Positions 10,412 through 22,240 of a stretch of DNA of 45,901 nt are shown piece by piece. This DNA comes from Dichomitus squalens LYAD-421 SS1 (Eukaryota > Basidiomycota > Agaricomycetes > Polyporales > Polyporaceae). The DNA lies in the NCBI RefSeq assembly GCF_000275845.1, contig NW_006766888.1, forward strand, positions 1,368,161 to 1,414,061, in the 5' to 3' direction. Made by a program: the position numbers and the translations under genes. The notes beneath the pieces were generated by a model. It worked only from the letters and a program-made list of their open reading frames with translations, was not told the DNA's origin and ran no database searches. How positions within the stretch are numbered: position 1 is the first letter of the stretch; every line of letters starts with the position of its first letter.

Positions 10412-11789
10412 TTACCCCGCAGAATGTGTTGGCTTTGACTTCACGATTTTGACCCCTGCGAGACCAGACTTTTTGTTCAGATTGATCTTAGGGTTTGTCG
10501 ACGCAGACGGTGAAGGCAGGGGCGCCTTTTCTGACAACCTCTTCAGAGACTGAGCAGGAGGAGTGATGGGTAAAGAAGGCAAAGGGAGGGCGGGCATCCG
10601 GGTTTTGAACTTGGCGCCGCTTTGGCGAACCCCCATCGCCGAGGATGTTGCAGATGTTTGTCGTGGACCGCCGCTCTCCAGGGCGGCTGTGGCAGCGATG
10701 GGCTTCGGCGGAAGCGAGGGGTGTGCGGGCAAGGACGACGACGCCGAGGCTGACGTGCCTCCGGTGCCCCTCGGCGCAGCGGAGGCGCCTTCTAGCTGCC
10801 GCAATTTCGCTTCCATGCGCGCGATCTTAGCATCCATCCTGTCGGGAGCGTCAATAAGACAGACAGACAGCGAGACGCTGTGCATACGAATGTGCACACG
10901 CATCGTACATCGGGCAAGGTGAGGGCGCATCTGAAGTGAGGTCGGACTTACGCATCGGATCGCCCTCTGCCAGCACTCTTCAGCAGACTGAGCGTGGTCG
11001 GCTTCCCGACCTCGCTGATCGCTCTCCGATTCTTCGCCCCAGCGCCTAGCGCGCCCGAGGCCGCATCGAGGGGTGCCTGGTTCGCATATGTGACGACGAG
11101 CTTGCGGCCGCGGAGAAGTTTGTCGTTCGCATGCGTGAGCGCCTTCTCGGCGTCCTGTTTGTGAAACAGAAAACAGCGGTTCGTTGAGCGTGCGTTCACA
11201 GTCAGCGGCTCAGCGAGACCGGAAGAGAGACCATCGCGACCCCCGGGTCGGACTGCACATGGTCGTGGGGTGGTGGTGTGCGCCAGACCATGCCGTCGTG
11301 TGTGCGTGCAGGAAGAAACCCGGGGTGAGCGCGCGGACTGGAAGATAGAGAGGAAAAGGACGTACGTCTTTGTTGGAGTACTGCACGAACGCATAGCCTC
11401 TCGGTTTGCCCTTGAGCGGACCAGACTTGTGGAAGAGGTAGTCGAGCTTGGAGATCTTGCCAAACTTTGAAAAGGCTTGAAGGAGCGTGTATCTAGCAGG
11501 AGGGTAGGTGATAAGAGGCAGTCACGGACAAACGGAAACCAATACAGCGCTCAAGCGAACACACTCACTCGTCAACACTTGGATGCAGATTCCCGACATA
11601 CAGGCGATCCTTCAGCAGAGGCCGCGCCTCTGTAGCAGACGACGACGATGACGCTACTGGCACAACCGGTTCGGCCGCCGCAGGGTAGGATAGATGATCC
11701 TCCAGAACGGTGGAAGCGGAAGCTGTGTTCGGTGGTGTTCTCTCCGGGGAGACCACAGACGGTGAGCGACCTTGAGGTGTGGTAGACAT
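10412..11789 (-). CDS. RBM18-like RNA-binding protein (single RRM), four exons
   Basis: Exons (minus) 11789-11569, 11492-11366, 11154-10952 and 10838-10412 join in frame to 325 residues, with donors GTGAGT, GTACGT, GTAAGT. One RRM lies at about residues 66-145: RNP2 LYVGNLHP, then FGKISKLDYLFHKSGPLKGK, RNP1 PRGYAFVQY, and RKLVVTYANQAP at the end. The LFHKSG segment before RNP1 and a short MDAKIARMEAKLRQLEG helix further on match the metazoan RBM18 layout. The rest is a Ser/Pro/Ala-rich tail ending with a basic patch. RBM18 is a conserved but poorly characterised nuclear RNA-binding protein; I infer only RNA binding. The N-terminal 60 residues are low complexity. An in-frame upstream ATG-bearing stretch (to 11867) could extend the start. 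Confidence 0.85.
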
Positions 11790-13379
11790 GGGACACACAG
11801 GGCGGTGGAGGACGATAGACGATGACAGAGTCGGCGATGCGGGGAGAAGGTTCAGTTGCGCGTCCAACCCCGCTTCCGATGCGCACTGAGGCGCCTACTC
11901 AACGCTCCAGGAGGGCGCCCATCAATTTAATTCCTTTTGTCGGAGCGGACGTCTCTCATCCGGATGCGTCATGCGCCTCCAGCCCACGTAGCCGACCACT
12001 GCGAGCACCCACGGTCTTGTTGATACATCTCGTGTGGGCGTCGTTCGCGTCTGTCGACGGAAGTCGGCGAAAAGGAGAACCGCAGTTGTACAATTCGTTA
12101 CGACTCGATGATAGGACATCAATCTGGGACTGGCAAGCTTGGGAGTGCTTGGCTGTTCGGCCTCGAGCTGCGTCTTTCAACAAAATCAAAAAGTTTCTGA
12201 GAATGCCTGTTATGGCGGTCCGGCTAGTCTAGCACATGGCGCTGTACATGCAGATCGGCTGTGTTCTAGCCTCTTCCGTTTGCAAGACCTTGGGCTTACA
12301 CTGCGTTAAGCTATGGTTTTTGGGGTACACCGTCGTGAATGCCGCGGACCGACGTAAGTGATCCGCCAAGCTGGATCTACCTGTAATCCTCGGTAGCGAC
12401 GATAGATTAATGTATCGGAGTACCTGTTAATGTTCTTGCGGCCCCTACATGCCTCTAGATTAGGTAAGACCTCCGTCCCTCGTCTCAATCTGATGTCACG
12501 AAAGGAGCTCACAAGGCCAAGTGTAGGTCCTCGAGGCAGCTAGCTCAGAGCAATGAACCAAGATCGAAGCCGGCCGGAAGGATCATGACGAGAGCATCCT
12601 CTGATATACCCTCCATCTCGCTGCAGAGAGCATGCCTTGAGGCAAGTATTCTCACTGGCGTGTATCACTTCGCCTTCCTGAGACAGAAGACGCAGTAGCT
12701 GCGTGCGTCGAACCTTAAGCCAGGCCCGGGCTGCCATGCTAGCCATTCATGGCATTCCGCAATTGCACCATTGTCGGAAACTGACTCGGATGTGCCACCC
12801 AGATGCGATCTTATGAATGAGAGACGAGAGGCTTCTCAACCACCACATGTACGATGCCCCCTCCCGGCCGTCGGCGGGTGCGAAGGAATCTCCAGGATAG
12901 GCAAGACGATACAATGCGAACGCGGCTGATACCATCGCAAGCTCGTGCGGTTGATTCTCCGCTCACCAGTCGGTGCATGTACGTTGCTCGCATTCCTTCG
13001 AAATAGACGTAGAAGTCGTAAACAGCAACGCGTTTTTGTCCGCTCGACATCGGATCCTGGCAAGGGCAATGGGCAACGAAGGCACGTCTGCGGTCCTGTG
13101 ACATGGCTCAACTCAATACTTTGGTTTTCGCTCGATATTCGGACACACGAAGCGATTCGAATTCTCATTGCACCTACAAAGCCTGCCGTATGCCTTGACG
13201 TGTCTTGACATATCGGGCGGCATCGGTCTCCGCTCGTCGTCGGCTGCGGTAGTACTCTTTCCGATGGTGTCGACAAGTACTCCTCTGAGCTCCAAGCGAG
13301 GCGCAAGGCACACGCAGCGGTACACGCCGCACGTAACTTGGAGCGCTAACTTGTGCCACCCTAGGACCATGGGACGCAC
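11790..13379. other. Gene-poor interval
   Basis: Open frames up to about 150 codons exist on both strands, but none shows a domain, compositional bias or splice structure I can support. The first 100 bases are the promoter side of the RRM gene. Confidence 0.4.
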
Positions 13380-13445
13380 GAGTAGAGACTACAACGAGGT
13401 TTGCAAACCTCTGGGATATCGGGCCAGGGAGGTATCAAACCTCCC
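13380..13445 (+). repeat. Left terminal inverted repeat with two hairpins
   Basis: Mirrors 14033-14096. It holds the perfect palindrome at 13396-13411 and the stem-loop at 13427-13445 around the invariant TGGGATATCGGGCCA. Confidence 0.85.
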
Positions 13446-13471
13446 AACCCACGCGGTCTTAGTGATACGCG

Positions 13472-13553
13472 TCGGTTAGAGTTTCGGTTAGGGTTCGGTT
13501 AGGGTTCGGGTTTGGGTTCGGTTCGGGTTTGGGCTTGGGTTTGGGTTAGGCTT
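13472..13553 (+). repeat. Degenerate telomere-like G-rich repeat
   Basis: About 80 bases of GGTTAGGGTT, GGTTCGG and GGGTTTGGG variants. It resembles fungal telomere repeat TTAGGG but is impure. Four close GGG runs near 13525-13546 fit a G-quadruplex pattern. It lies wholly inside the TIR element, just after the left TIR. Confidence 0.8.
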
Positions 13554-13623
13554 TGCTCACAACTCCTCCTCCCCCAAGAGGGGAGGCCGTCTGTATTTAT
13601 CGCGCGAACGAGGCTTTAGAGTG

Positions 13624-13695
13624 CCCGCCTGAGTGCTCCCGGCTCGGGGGACCCCCCGAGCGCAGCGAGGGAGGGGAGGGAGCACGAATGGCGGG
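13624..13695. repeat. Central cruciform: nested inverted repeats
   Basis: Outer arms CCCGCC/GGCGGG (13624, 13690) and GTGCTCCC/GGGAGCAC (13633, 13678) bracket an inner hairpin CTCGGGGG/CCCCCGAG (13643-13660) with a 2-nt loop. It lies inside the TIR element. Confidence 0.8.
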
Positions 13696-14032
13696 TCCTC
13701 CTCGCGCAAACCCTAAAATCTCGCATCAAGCGCCACAATACCAATTGGGCACTTTGATCATCAAAAATTGCGCGCTGATGCGCCACGGTAGCGCCAGCGT
13801 CGGTGGTCTTCCATGTCGCGCGTCCCCCACCCTCCTCTCCCGCCACGCCTGCACAACACTCTGCATCTGTTGGACAAATGCTGCCTCGTCAATTACTGAG
13901 ACCTCCTGAGAGGGAGTATGTTTTTTATTCAAGTTCCTTGACGTTGCCTCGAGTACGTACACCGTTCTAGCTATCAAGATCTGATGCGCCCGTATTGATG
14001 TCCCAGGCTGACAGCCAATCATATGCGTGACT

Positions 14033-14096
14033 GGGAGGTCTCATACCTCCCTGGCCCGATATCCCAGAGGTTTACATACCTCGTTGTAGGCTACTC
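14033..14096 (-). repeat. Right terminal inverted repeat
   Basis: Inverted counterpart of 13380-13445. It has the same two-hairpin layout and is followed by the CGCAC duplication at 14097. Confidence 0.85.
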
Positions 14097-15018
14097 CGCA
14101 CGATGCATCGTGCAAACGTTATGTAGCAGTCGACAATGCGCGGAGCGCCGAACATAAGGACCTGGTACTAGGACCGCGACCAAGTGTAGCGTACTGTGAA
14201 TCCCGAATACGCCGCTAGGGATCATCGGACCCATTCCGGAAGACGAGGCGTACCGTGTGCCCGCGAGAAGCCCCAGAGACCTTGACCTTGTGCGCATTGC
14301 AGCGGCCATCTGCGGAGAATATTCCCCACTCGACCACGTCCCAGAGACGCTCGGTGTGCCGAGAGCACCGTAGGCGGGAAGCGCTTACTCCGGCTCGTCT
14401 CAGAGCGGTGGGCGCGGGTGAGAGAACGGCGACAGCTTGTAGGGCGACATTGACGAAACGGGTGGTGCGCAACTCACATGCTGGCCGCTCATACTCACTG
14501 TGTGGTTTATGCTTCTCGGGCGATGCCATGGCACCATGTAATTCGCGGCGAGCTGTGCGATCGAACAAGAACACAAGGAAGTCGAAGTTGCTCAGTGGGC
14601 GCTGTCCGAGATGGGCGGGGGAAAGGATGGCCAGAAGCACGAAGTCGGAGCCAATAGTTCACAAGCGCAGATACAAGTACACAGATGCGACAAAAGCTTT
14701 GTACGGAAGCGAAATGTGGGATGATCGGAGCGAGGGTATCAGTGCGATTGAGATGGGCGGGCGCTAGGGTGAGAACGGAAAACAAAACGAAGAGCGAAAA
14801 CGGGAAGAGAGACACAAAGATGTAGCAGTGACTACAAGACAGGCGAGACTAGAGCACAACAGGTAAGTGCACTTAGACGGACGATGAGACTCACAGTGTG
14901 AGACACGAAGAGATGAACACGAGAACGCAGGAGAGAGAGACAGCCACAGCTCAAGGCGGGAGACACCGAGCGCGTAGCCGCCAGTTCGAGAGCGAACCCC
15001 ACAAGCAAAGCCTCCAGC
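14097..15018. other. Intergenic between the TIR element and the zinc-finger gene
   Basis: Open frames of 141-170 codons overlap on opposite strands (14215-14767) without recognisable features. The part near 14800-15018 should be 3' UTR of the minus-strand zinc-finger gene. Confidence 0.35.
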
Positions 15019-17304
15019 TCAAGACTTCGTGCGCCGCCTCCTCGGTGACAGCGGCTCCTTCGCCGCTTTCGCGACCCGCGCCCCAGCCTTCGTCTTCGCC
15101 GTCTTGGCCTTCGCCAGCCCGAGCTCGTGCTGCCGCTTCTTGCAGTCCTCCGAGCCCTGGTGGCGGATGACGGCGTCGTTGCGCGAGATGATCTTGTCGC
15201 ATAGCGGGCAGTAGTCCAGCTTGCGCTCGAACGGGTACAGCTTGCACGACGACTGCTCGTGCCGCAGCACGTCGCTCTCGCGCGTAAACTCGCGGTCGCA
15301 CCAGATGCACGTCGGTCTGGGTCCCGCCGCCTTGCCGGCCTTCGCTCTGCCCCTGCCTTTCTTCCTCCTGCAGCCGCCGTAGGAAGAGGACTTCTTGCGT
15401 GCCGAGCTCTTCTCGGCAGCGATCAACGGGCTAACGGCCTTGCGGCGGACTGAGCTAGTGACGGAGGAGCCCGGAGACTCAGCGCGAGTGGAGCTCGTCA
15501 CGCTCCTGGTGCGTTTGGTAGGGCGATAGTTCCCGTCGTACTCGTCATCTAGCTCGTCTAGCTCGGAAGCCCCGGCCTCGTACTCGCTCCCGCTGTCGTC
15601 GGACTCGAGGATCTCGCGCTCGTTATCGTCACAGCATACCGCACTCGTGACCTTCGTAGTCAGTCGTGCGATATTCGTGCGCTTCGACCCAGATTCCCCC
15701 GAAGTGCTGGCACTCGAGACAGATGATGCAGTGCTAGGTACACTAGAGCTGCGATACCGCAATGAGCGTGAGGGGAGAGGGGCTAGAGCGCGCTTCACAG
15801 CAGGGGGGACAGGTACGATCGCCTGGGGAACTGTCTTGCCAGCACGGCGAGGATAGGGAGCAATAGCCTTCGCAGGGGAGCTAGCACGAGGAGCACGGCG
15901 GGCACGAGTCTTCTCCGAAACAACCTCCATAGTGGACTCGGACTGCTCCGTTTTGATGCGCTTGCGCTTGCTGGTGGTTTCGCCAGTCAACTCGGTGTCC
16001 GAAACGTTAGGAGATGATGCCGGAGAAGCGGAATGCACTGGGCTCGCGGCGCTTGCTTCATCATAGCACTCGACCTGAGCAGTCTCGTCGAGGTCAGCCT
16101 CGGGGATGGTCGGAAGCGCAGGGCTACTCCACGAAGATTGAGGCGAGGACAAGACGGAAGGCGCGATAGTAAGCGGAGTCGACATAGCACTGCAGTCAGA
16201 CGCGCTGTCAGACGAGATAGAGGGGCTCGAGAAGTCGAAGTCAAAGCTAGTCGGGGAGTAGCAGGGGCTCAAGGAAGTCTGCGAGGCATGGCCAAGACTC
16301 ATATGCGACATGCCAGTCGACACGGCAGAAGATAGGAAGGGCTGTGAGACGATGTATGAGCTCTTCTCCATCGTCTTGAAGGAGCATATACCAACTCACC
16401 GAGTCAACAAGCATGGGGGACCCTGAAGAGAGAGAGTCAAACAGGTTAGTCCTGCTGATGGGGTAAAGGCCTTCAAGGGTGTCATCAAGCCCCAAGGGCT
16501 GGAGAGCTAGGCGCTGCGCCTCGACGTAGGCTGCCTCTTCCGACATCTTGTCGACCGGAGTCGCAGACTCGTAGCCATGAATGAAGTCGTCGAATGGGAT
16601 GTGATCGTTGTCAGACCCCCCAAGGCCTTCGCCGTAATCGGCACTAGGCTCGACGATGCGCACTAGATCGAGTCTACCTAAAGACACGCTGAGCTCCTTA
16701 AGCACCTGGTGAAGGGAGGCGAGTGCGGGCTGCAACTCGTTCGCCCATACGGCGAGGGTAGCATCTTCCCTCTGCGTGTACAATCAGAGGCCCGAGATGG
16801 TAGATGAGGGAGCGGCATCCACTCACAATGAAGGCAGCCTTATGGTGCTTAACGAGGTTGACAATCTCCGCCAAATTCTCGACGATGAAGAGCCCACTCT
16901 TCGTGTGCAAGACGGGAGAGCCCTGCTGTAATGTTCTGAGGGCGCGCAAGCAATCAGTGGCTGTTACTTTCGCATCAAGCGAGAGGAACCTACACCTCGG
17001 TGATGATAGACGGGACCAAGGACGTCTGGAGCTTGATGACCACGTTGGGAACGAACGCTGCCACAGTTGACGTAAACAGACTGCGAGGACCCGAACGGTG
17101 GATCTCAACGAAGCTGTGGGAATCGGTACGAAGATAGACGGTGTGGTCCCCATCACAGAGACGAGACAAATCTCTGAACACGCCTTGGAGAGCTTGGGCG
17201 GACGCGTTCATGGCAAGGGCGGGCGAGGAGCAGTGGAAATGAAGAGGGACCGAAGAACAGAATGCGTTTAAATCATCTTCGGTCTGTGGGTCCATCCCGC
17301 CCAT
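15019..17304 (-). CDS. C2H2 zinc-finger protein, probable transcription regulator, four exons
   Basis: Exons (minus) 17304-16994, 16935-16827, 16771-16400 and 16341-15019 join in frame to 704 residues; introns are 58, 55 and 58 nt with donors GTAGGT, GTGAGT, GTGAGT. The N-terminal 270 residues are mostly ordered and match nothing I know. A long Ser/Thr/Pro-rich middle with acidic patches (ESDDSGSEYE, ELDELDDEYDG) and basic patches (SKRKRIKTE) follows. Near the C-terminus are two zinc-finger-like units, CIWCDREFTRESDVLRHEQ and CPLCDKIISRNDAVIRHQ. Each has CX2C and a first histidine; a cysteine (SSC, EDC) stands where the second histidine usually is. The protein ends in a Lys/Arg/Ala-rich tail. 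The layout suggests a nuclear DNA-binding regulator; targets are unknown. MDPQ at 17295 is an alternative start. Confidence 0.82.
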
Positions 17305-20300
17305 GAGACGCCCATGGGAAGCCTTGAGGTGACCACGCTTTCGATACTTTCGTCAGATACTTCCAGGTCCGGTCACGAATGTATCGGACCGGGAGATGGA
17401 CACGAAAGATGAGATCGGCAGATCGAGCAGCGACAGGGACAAAAAGGGCTTGCGTGGCAGATACAATAGCGCCTGGGGCCCAAAGCAACAAGGCAAACCT
17501 GTATGAGGAATTGTCGGATGTTCAACTGGTTGACTCGAGATTTGCTAAGCTGCAGCGTGCTCACCTGTCCATACCACTATGGCAAGAGGCACTCTGCAGT
17601 GATGCACGCGTATAATCACTGCACACAGCGTGTCGGCGAAGACAGACTGTTCAATGCTATGTTCTTCGGTCAAACTTGGACATATTTGCACTTGGGCTGC
17701 AGTGCTCGAATGCGGCACGGATAGGACTGCATCCGCGACACATGATAGCGTCGTATGACATTACGAAGGCCGCAAATCAGAACGAGAGAAGAGAGGCGTG
17801 CGTGAGGACGAGCGGAAGCGAGTCCAGAACCACCCTCGTTCGAGCCTGCGGGGCGGAGGCGCAAAGACCGAGAACAAGGAGCAGTTGCAAGCGAGAGCAA
17901 GCGCTGGGGCAGCTTATGGGATCGTGGGAGATGCGCGGGAGAGATCCAGATCAAGGGTCTGTTCCGAGCTCTTTCCCACGATCCAGTCGGCGCCTGGCAT
18001 CATCTGCTCACTCCGATCACTCCAGATGGTTATCTGTCCGCCGACCCGCCCCACCGCGACCAGAGCACACCCAACCGCCTCATGCCTCAACGTGCCTACC
18101 ACGTTCTGCATTTCATGGGGGACAGACCGGAGAGATGGCTTGAGCATCATTCCTGGGTTGCATTTTGGAGCGGAGCCTTGGGATGCGCAATTTTACTTGC
18201 CAGCACATCTTCATCGTCGCGTCGCTCTCATACATGCGTCCATGCGAATAGAAGAACGTGTTTCCCAATCCTCCGGCTCTCGGACATTTCGAGGTCATGG
18301 AATTCCCGTCGCCTTTGCTACGCGACCTTTGTCTTCGCTGGCTGCTACACTAAACTAGGTGAGTAACAGAGTCGGCCCCCCAAGAGATACCGAATGATGC
18401 TCCTCGCTTGTGCCTTACAGCCTCAAATACAATAATGGCCGTCATTGCAAGGGTAGACGGGACGGATTGGCTCATCCGGTCGCCCAGAGCCTTCCCACGG
18501 GGGACCCACAAACGCATACACAGTCAGAATTACTAGTTATGGAAGGTTTGGACTCCAGGCCGACGGGCGAGCCGGGGTACCGGCCGGCTTTCCATACAGG
18601 CCCGATTCCTCACAGGCGTCCAGCGTGATACTCACCGCGCTCATTGGCTACTCCTACTGCAGGCCTGCGACTAAAACCGCTCCGTCCTGCTGGATACAGC
18701 CTCCAGTCATGGCAGTGAACCATGACTTGACAAGCTTCTGAGCAGTCAGGGAGATCCGCTGTTCATCATCCTCGGGGCGATGCAGACAGCTCTCCGTTCC
18801 TCCTGAACACAGAACGCGGCCTCTTCTTTCCCGGCGGACCTGCCCAAATACGCCATTCCATCATGGCTATCATTGGCGCTTCGCATCCGCCCCGTTCATG
18901 ACTTTCATCAGGCCTGACGCTCCAAGCTGTGCGCCTCTGCTAGAATTCCCCCGCCTACTCTGCCATTGGGCTGTCTCGCAACGCCAGGTACGTCAAGGGC
19001 GTTTGACTGTGCTAGCCGATGCCCCGTTTCAGCTTGTGCCACCCATCACGCCAGCTCGGCTCCATGTCCGTGTCTCGTCCGCGGTATTAAGAACTGACCA
19101 GACCAGCTTGTAGGTGCTCGTTGGTCTTGTCGATATCAAGACCTCTTTTTATGGACCGTTGCTAGGCACAAACGGATTTACCAATAACGGAATATACTCC
19201 TGTCTCATTTCATCCCATCTTATGCTTAAGCGATGCTCTCGTTTGGGCGCAGACGACAGGTGCGCATAGTTCGAACCCTTAAGCGGCCTTGATGTTGCTT
19301 ATCACACTGGAAATCAATCTATGACAGATATCATAGATCGTCTTACTCATCGTGAAGTTCAAGAAGACTTTCAACCGCCGAACGGTCGGCGTTCGAAAAA
19401 ATTGCGCAGGGCGAACCATGTCTTTCACTGAACCATGCTTCACCTGCTTGTTTTACGGATCCTCTCCACCTCTGCCGTCCGCTAAAGTAAATCCCAGGGC
19501 TGTCCATTCTCAGACGCCTCCAATAATAACGCTCGCATTCCTGCCATCGAGACACTGTATCGCCTTGCGATGTGTCTACTGGTTCTTCTTGTGTTCGCTC
19601 AGTCGTCCGCGGCTCTGGGCTAGGGACTTCAGGGTCAGACCTGCGCAGAGACCTTTCAGGAAACCCTTACGCTGATCCTCCGCGGACGGGTGCACGTTGC
19701 TCTCAACCATCTCGCGCGCACCGCCGCATGAGCGCCTATCCCGAAATGCCCACCTCCGCGCCTGGCGCCCATTGCGAGACCCCACCTAGACATTGGTGGT
19801 GGGAGCAGTCGAGGATGCGCTAGCTGCGCCTGTAATGCAGTCAAGAGATGACCGATGCGCTTTGCAGATGGAGGCGGAGATGGTGGGACCGATTTAGAAT
19901 TTGACGCGTCGCCGTGCTCGAGCGCGGTGTCGAGATGTACGTGACGGCTGTGGTGAGCCTTGGGCTCGATACTTCCGCGCCCCCCGACTTCGCAGCCTAA
20001 TCAACTCGGCAGCTTGGTGTTAAGATGACGACCGTAGCGCGCCCGCGGGGGCATGGAGCCATGGCGTCGAGTGCTACCTGCAAGGGTCGTCGTGGATCAT
20101 CTGGAATGGAGTGTTCGATTTCGAACGTGAGATGGCGCAAGTTGCTCCTGGACCTGGTGGAGCATGATATGTAGGCGCATAGCGACTGGGGACTGGAGGC
20201 TTGAAACAACGACTGGAAGGGATGCTGCCCGACGACCGAACCGTGCTCTGCCGCTGGCGTGCACAAACATCATTTATTTCGCGGCCAGTTCCGCGCACTG

Positions 20301-22240
20301 GCCGCCAGACGAGAAATTCCCAGCACTCACATGATTATACGAACTTGCCAGTTGCTCTACAGTGGTGTCGAGGGGCTGCAACGACCCCGTACCAAAGTGT
20401 GGGAGCTTAATCAATCCTGCATGTATTGCAAGCGACCTACGGTCCGGTGCCCGGGAGATACCAAAACTTGCGAGCCAGTGCAATGAGGTGCAGAAGCCAT
20501 CCACCTCACAATTACAGTGGTTGTGGTGGATCTGGCATCGTACCAGCATGTCGTTTCCTGACATACCATATGGTGTGTGCGACCTAGGTGAGATCCTTAG
20601 CTTCGACCTCCGCGCGCAACCACCGCCGACAGGATCGTCCCAAATATCCCGATCCACCTGTGATACATGGTCATGTCGTCTCCGCGCCGACACATCGTGA
20701 GCACCCCTCGCCTTGACTATTGTTCCGGTGAGCATCGGGGCCCCTCAGCTGCCTGAGGCATAGTGATATATCGGATAGCCGACATGAAGTACAAGGCCCT
20801 CCTGCCGTTGGGGGATAGTGTAGCCTCGTGAAAGCGTTGATGTCGCTTTTGGACAGCGCGTGCCCATATTGCGGCAGGAGATCTGTCGGCGATGAATTGT
20901 GGTCGTACCCCATGTTGAGTATGAAGACGGAGAACGCATCGCCGGGGCCGGCATCACTGCTTCTGGCTAGGCTGATGGAACTCATCCGGGTGGCGTCCTC
21001 GCTACCAGCGGAGTATGATTCCGCTCGTACCTTTGTTCGAACGCGACGTTCTGAGTGGAAGCGGCCAGCCGCGTCGACGGCAACGAGTAGCTGAATGTGC
21101 GCGTTGTAATGGAGAGAGCAAGTCTGGTATGTAATGGGACGCGACCACGGCCTCACCATTTGCGCTCGGATGTAGTACCTTCGGTCAGTCTCAGGTGTGT
21201 GGAAGGCGACTACGCCCGACAGTAGTTCTACCATCTCTGCCTTCCACACGGCTACTCCAAGACAATCATCAGCTCATGTCGGCGGCGCGAGGAACTGCGA
21301 AAATGGGGATATGCACGCTCATGGTGGATGAAATTTAGGAGAAGCCAAATTGGTGCCGATGATGCACGTCATCTAGCGGATGTCCGTGCCGGATCTGAGA
21401 GACCAATGGTGAGAAAGGGTGCCCTAACACACGGAAGACTTCTCGCTGTCCGGGGATGGGACATTGCTCCGCAGACTGTTGCGAGACGGATCATTCATCT
21501 TGGGCGATACTCACCAGAACAATGGATATCGCGGCGGCCTTGCCGGACAAGGCAAGAGCAGGAAGATTGAACCTTGATATGTCCTTCGACAAGCTCGCAT
21601 GCCGTTACTTACAAATGACCACAATACAGGTACCCCGCCCAGGCTTGAGAGCATGGAGTCCGCACGTTCTCCGATAGCCTCCATAGCCTTTCGAAGCACT
21701 TGGAGTACGCTAACGCGTGTCATGGCATGTGGTATTCGGATACTGCACGGACGCCACGTTCAATGTGCAAGAGCTCAACAGTCAGAATCCACTTGAGGTA
21801 AATGGTGTACGCCGTGTCGCGGTGGGTTCTCCAGCAGTCAAGCATGGCAATTCAACGCACCGAGTTACGTGATAGGCTTCGAACATCCAGCGTTGTAGCA
21901 GTGCATAGCGTGGCAGGCCGCGTGCCGGTACCACGCCTTATGTAAACTTTACGATCCTAAGCATATAGAACAGGTTGTAGACATCGAAATGGAGGCAAGC
22001 GAGCACAGGTTGTGGTTTTCGTGGCTGTCCAGAGTTGAGCGGAAATTTCAGGAAAGTAGATACGAATTGCTGGTAGCGTTATGGCAGAGTCAAGCGATGC
22101 CGCCCTCGAGGATACCAGCCTCGGCGCTCCGTTGAGGTCCGTGCTTAGCGCCGCTTAGCACCTGTACCATAAACCTTGTCAACTCACCGTCCATGGTCTC
22201 CGGCCTGATTACACATATTTTCATTCAAGAACACGGCATT
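17305..22240. other. Long gene-poor interval (4.9 kb)
   Basis: Frames up to about 190 codons occur (for example plus 17798-18358 and minus 20671-21249), but none has a convincing domain, start or splice pattern. AT content rises locally and no TIR or LTR pair was seen. It may contain decayed genes or genes with many short exons that I missed. Confidence 0.35.

Larger units (their letters stand above)
13380..14096. mobile_element. Non-autonomous TIR element (717 bp) with 5-bp target-site duplication
   Basis: The ends are inverted copies of each other. GAGTAG at 13380 mirrors CTACTC at 14096; a 31-bp core (13405-13435 and 14043-14073) is an exact inverted match, and similarity spans roughly 65-75 bp per end. 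The element is flanked by CGCAC on both sides (13375-13379 and 14097-14101), a perfect 5-bp duplication. Each end contains two hairpins: the 16-bp palindrome GAGGTTTGCAAACCTC at 13396 (degenerate copy at 14067-14082), and 7-bp stems GGGAGGT/ACCTCCC at 13427-13445 and 14033-14051. No transposase is encoded, so it must be moved in trans. The TSD length and ends do not match a superfamily I can name with confidence. Confidence 0.85.

Noticed and set aside
14215..14767. Overlapping open frames on both strands next to the TIR element
   Set aside because: Neither shows family features; the overlap suggests chance openness.
20671..21249. A 192-codon minus-strand frame
   Set aside because: No domain, signal, compositional bias or splice context; length alone is not enough in GC-rich DNA.
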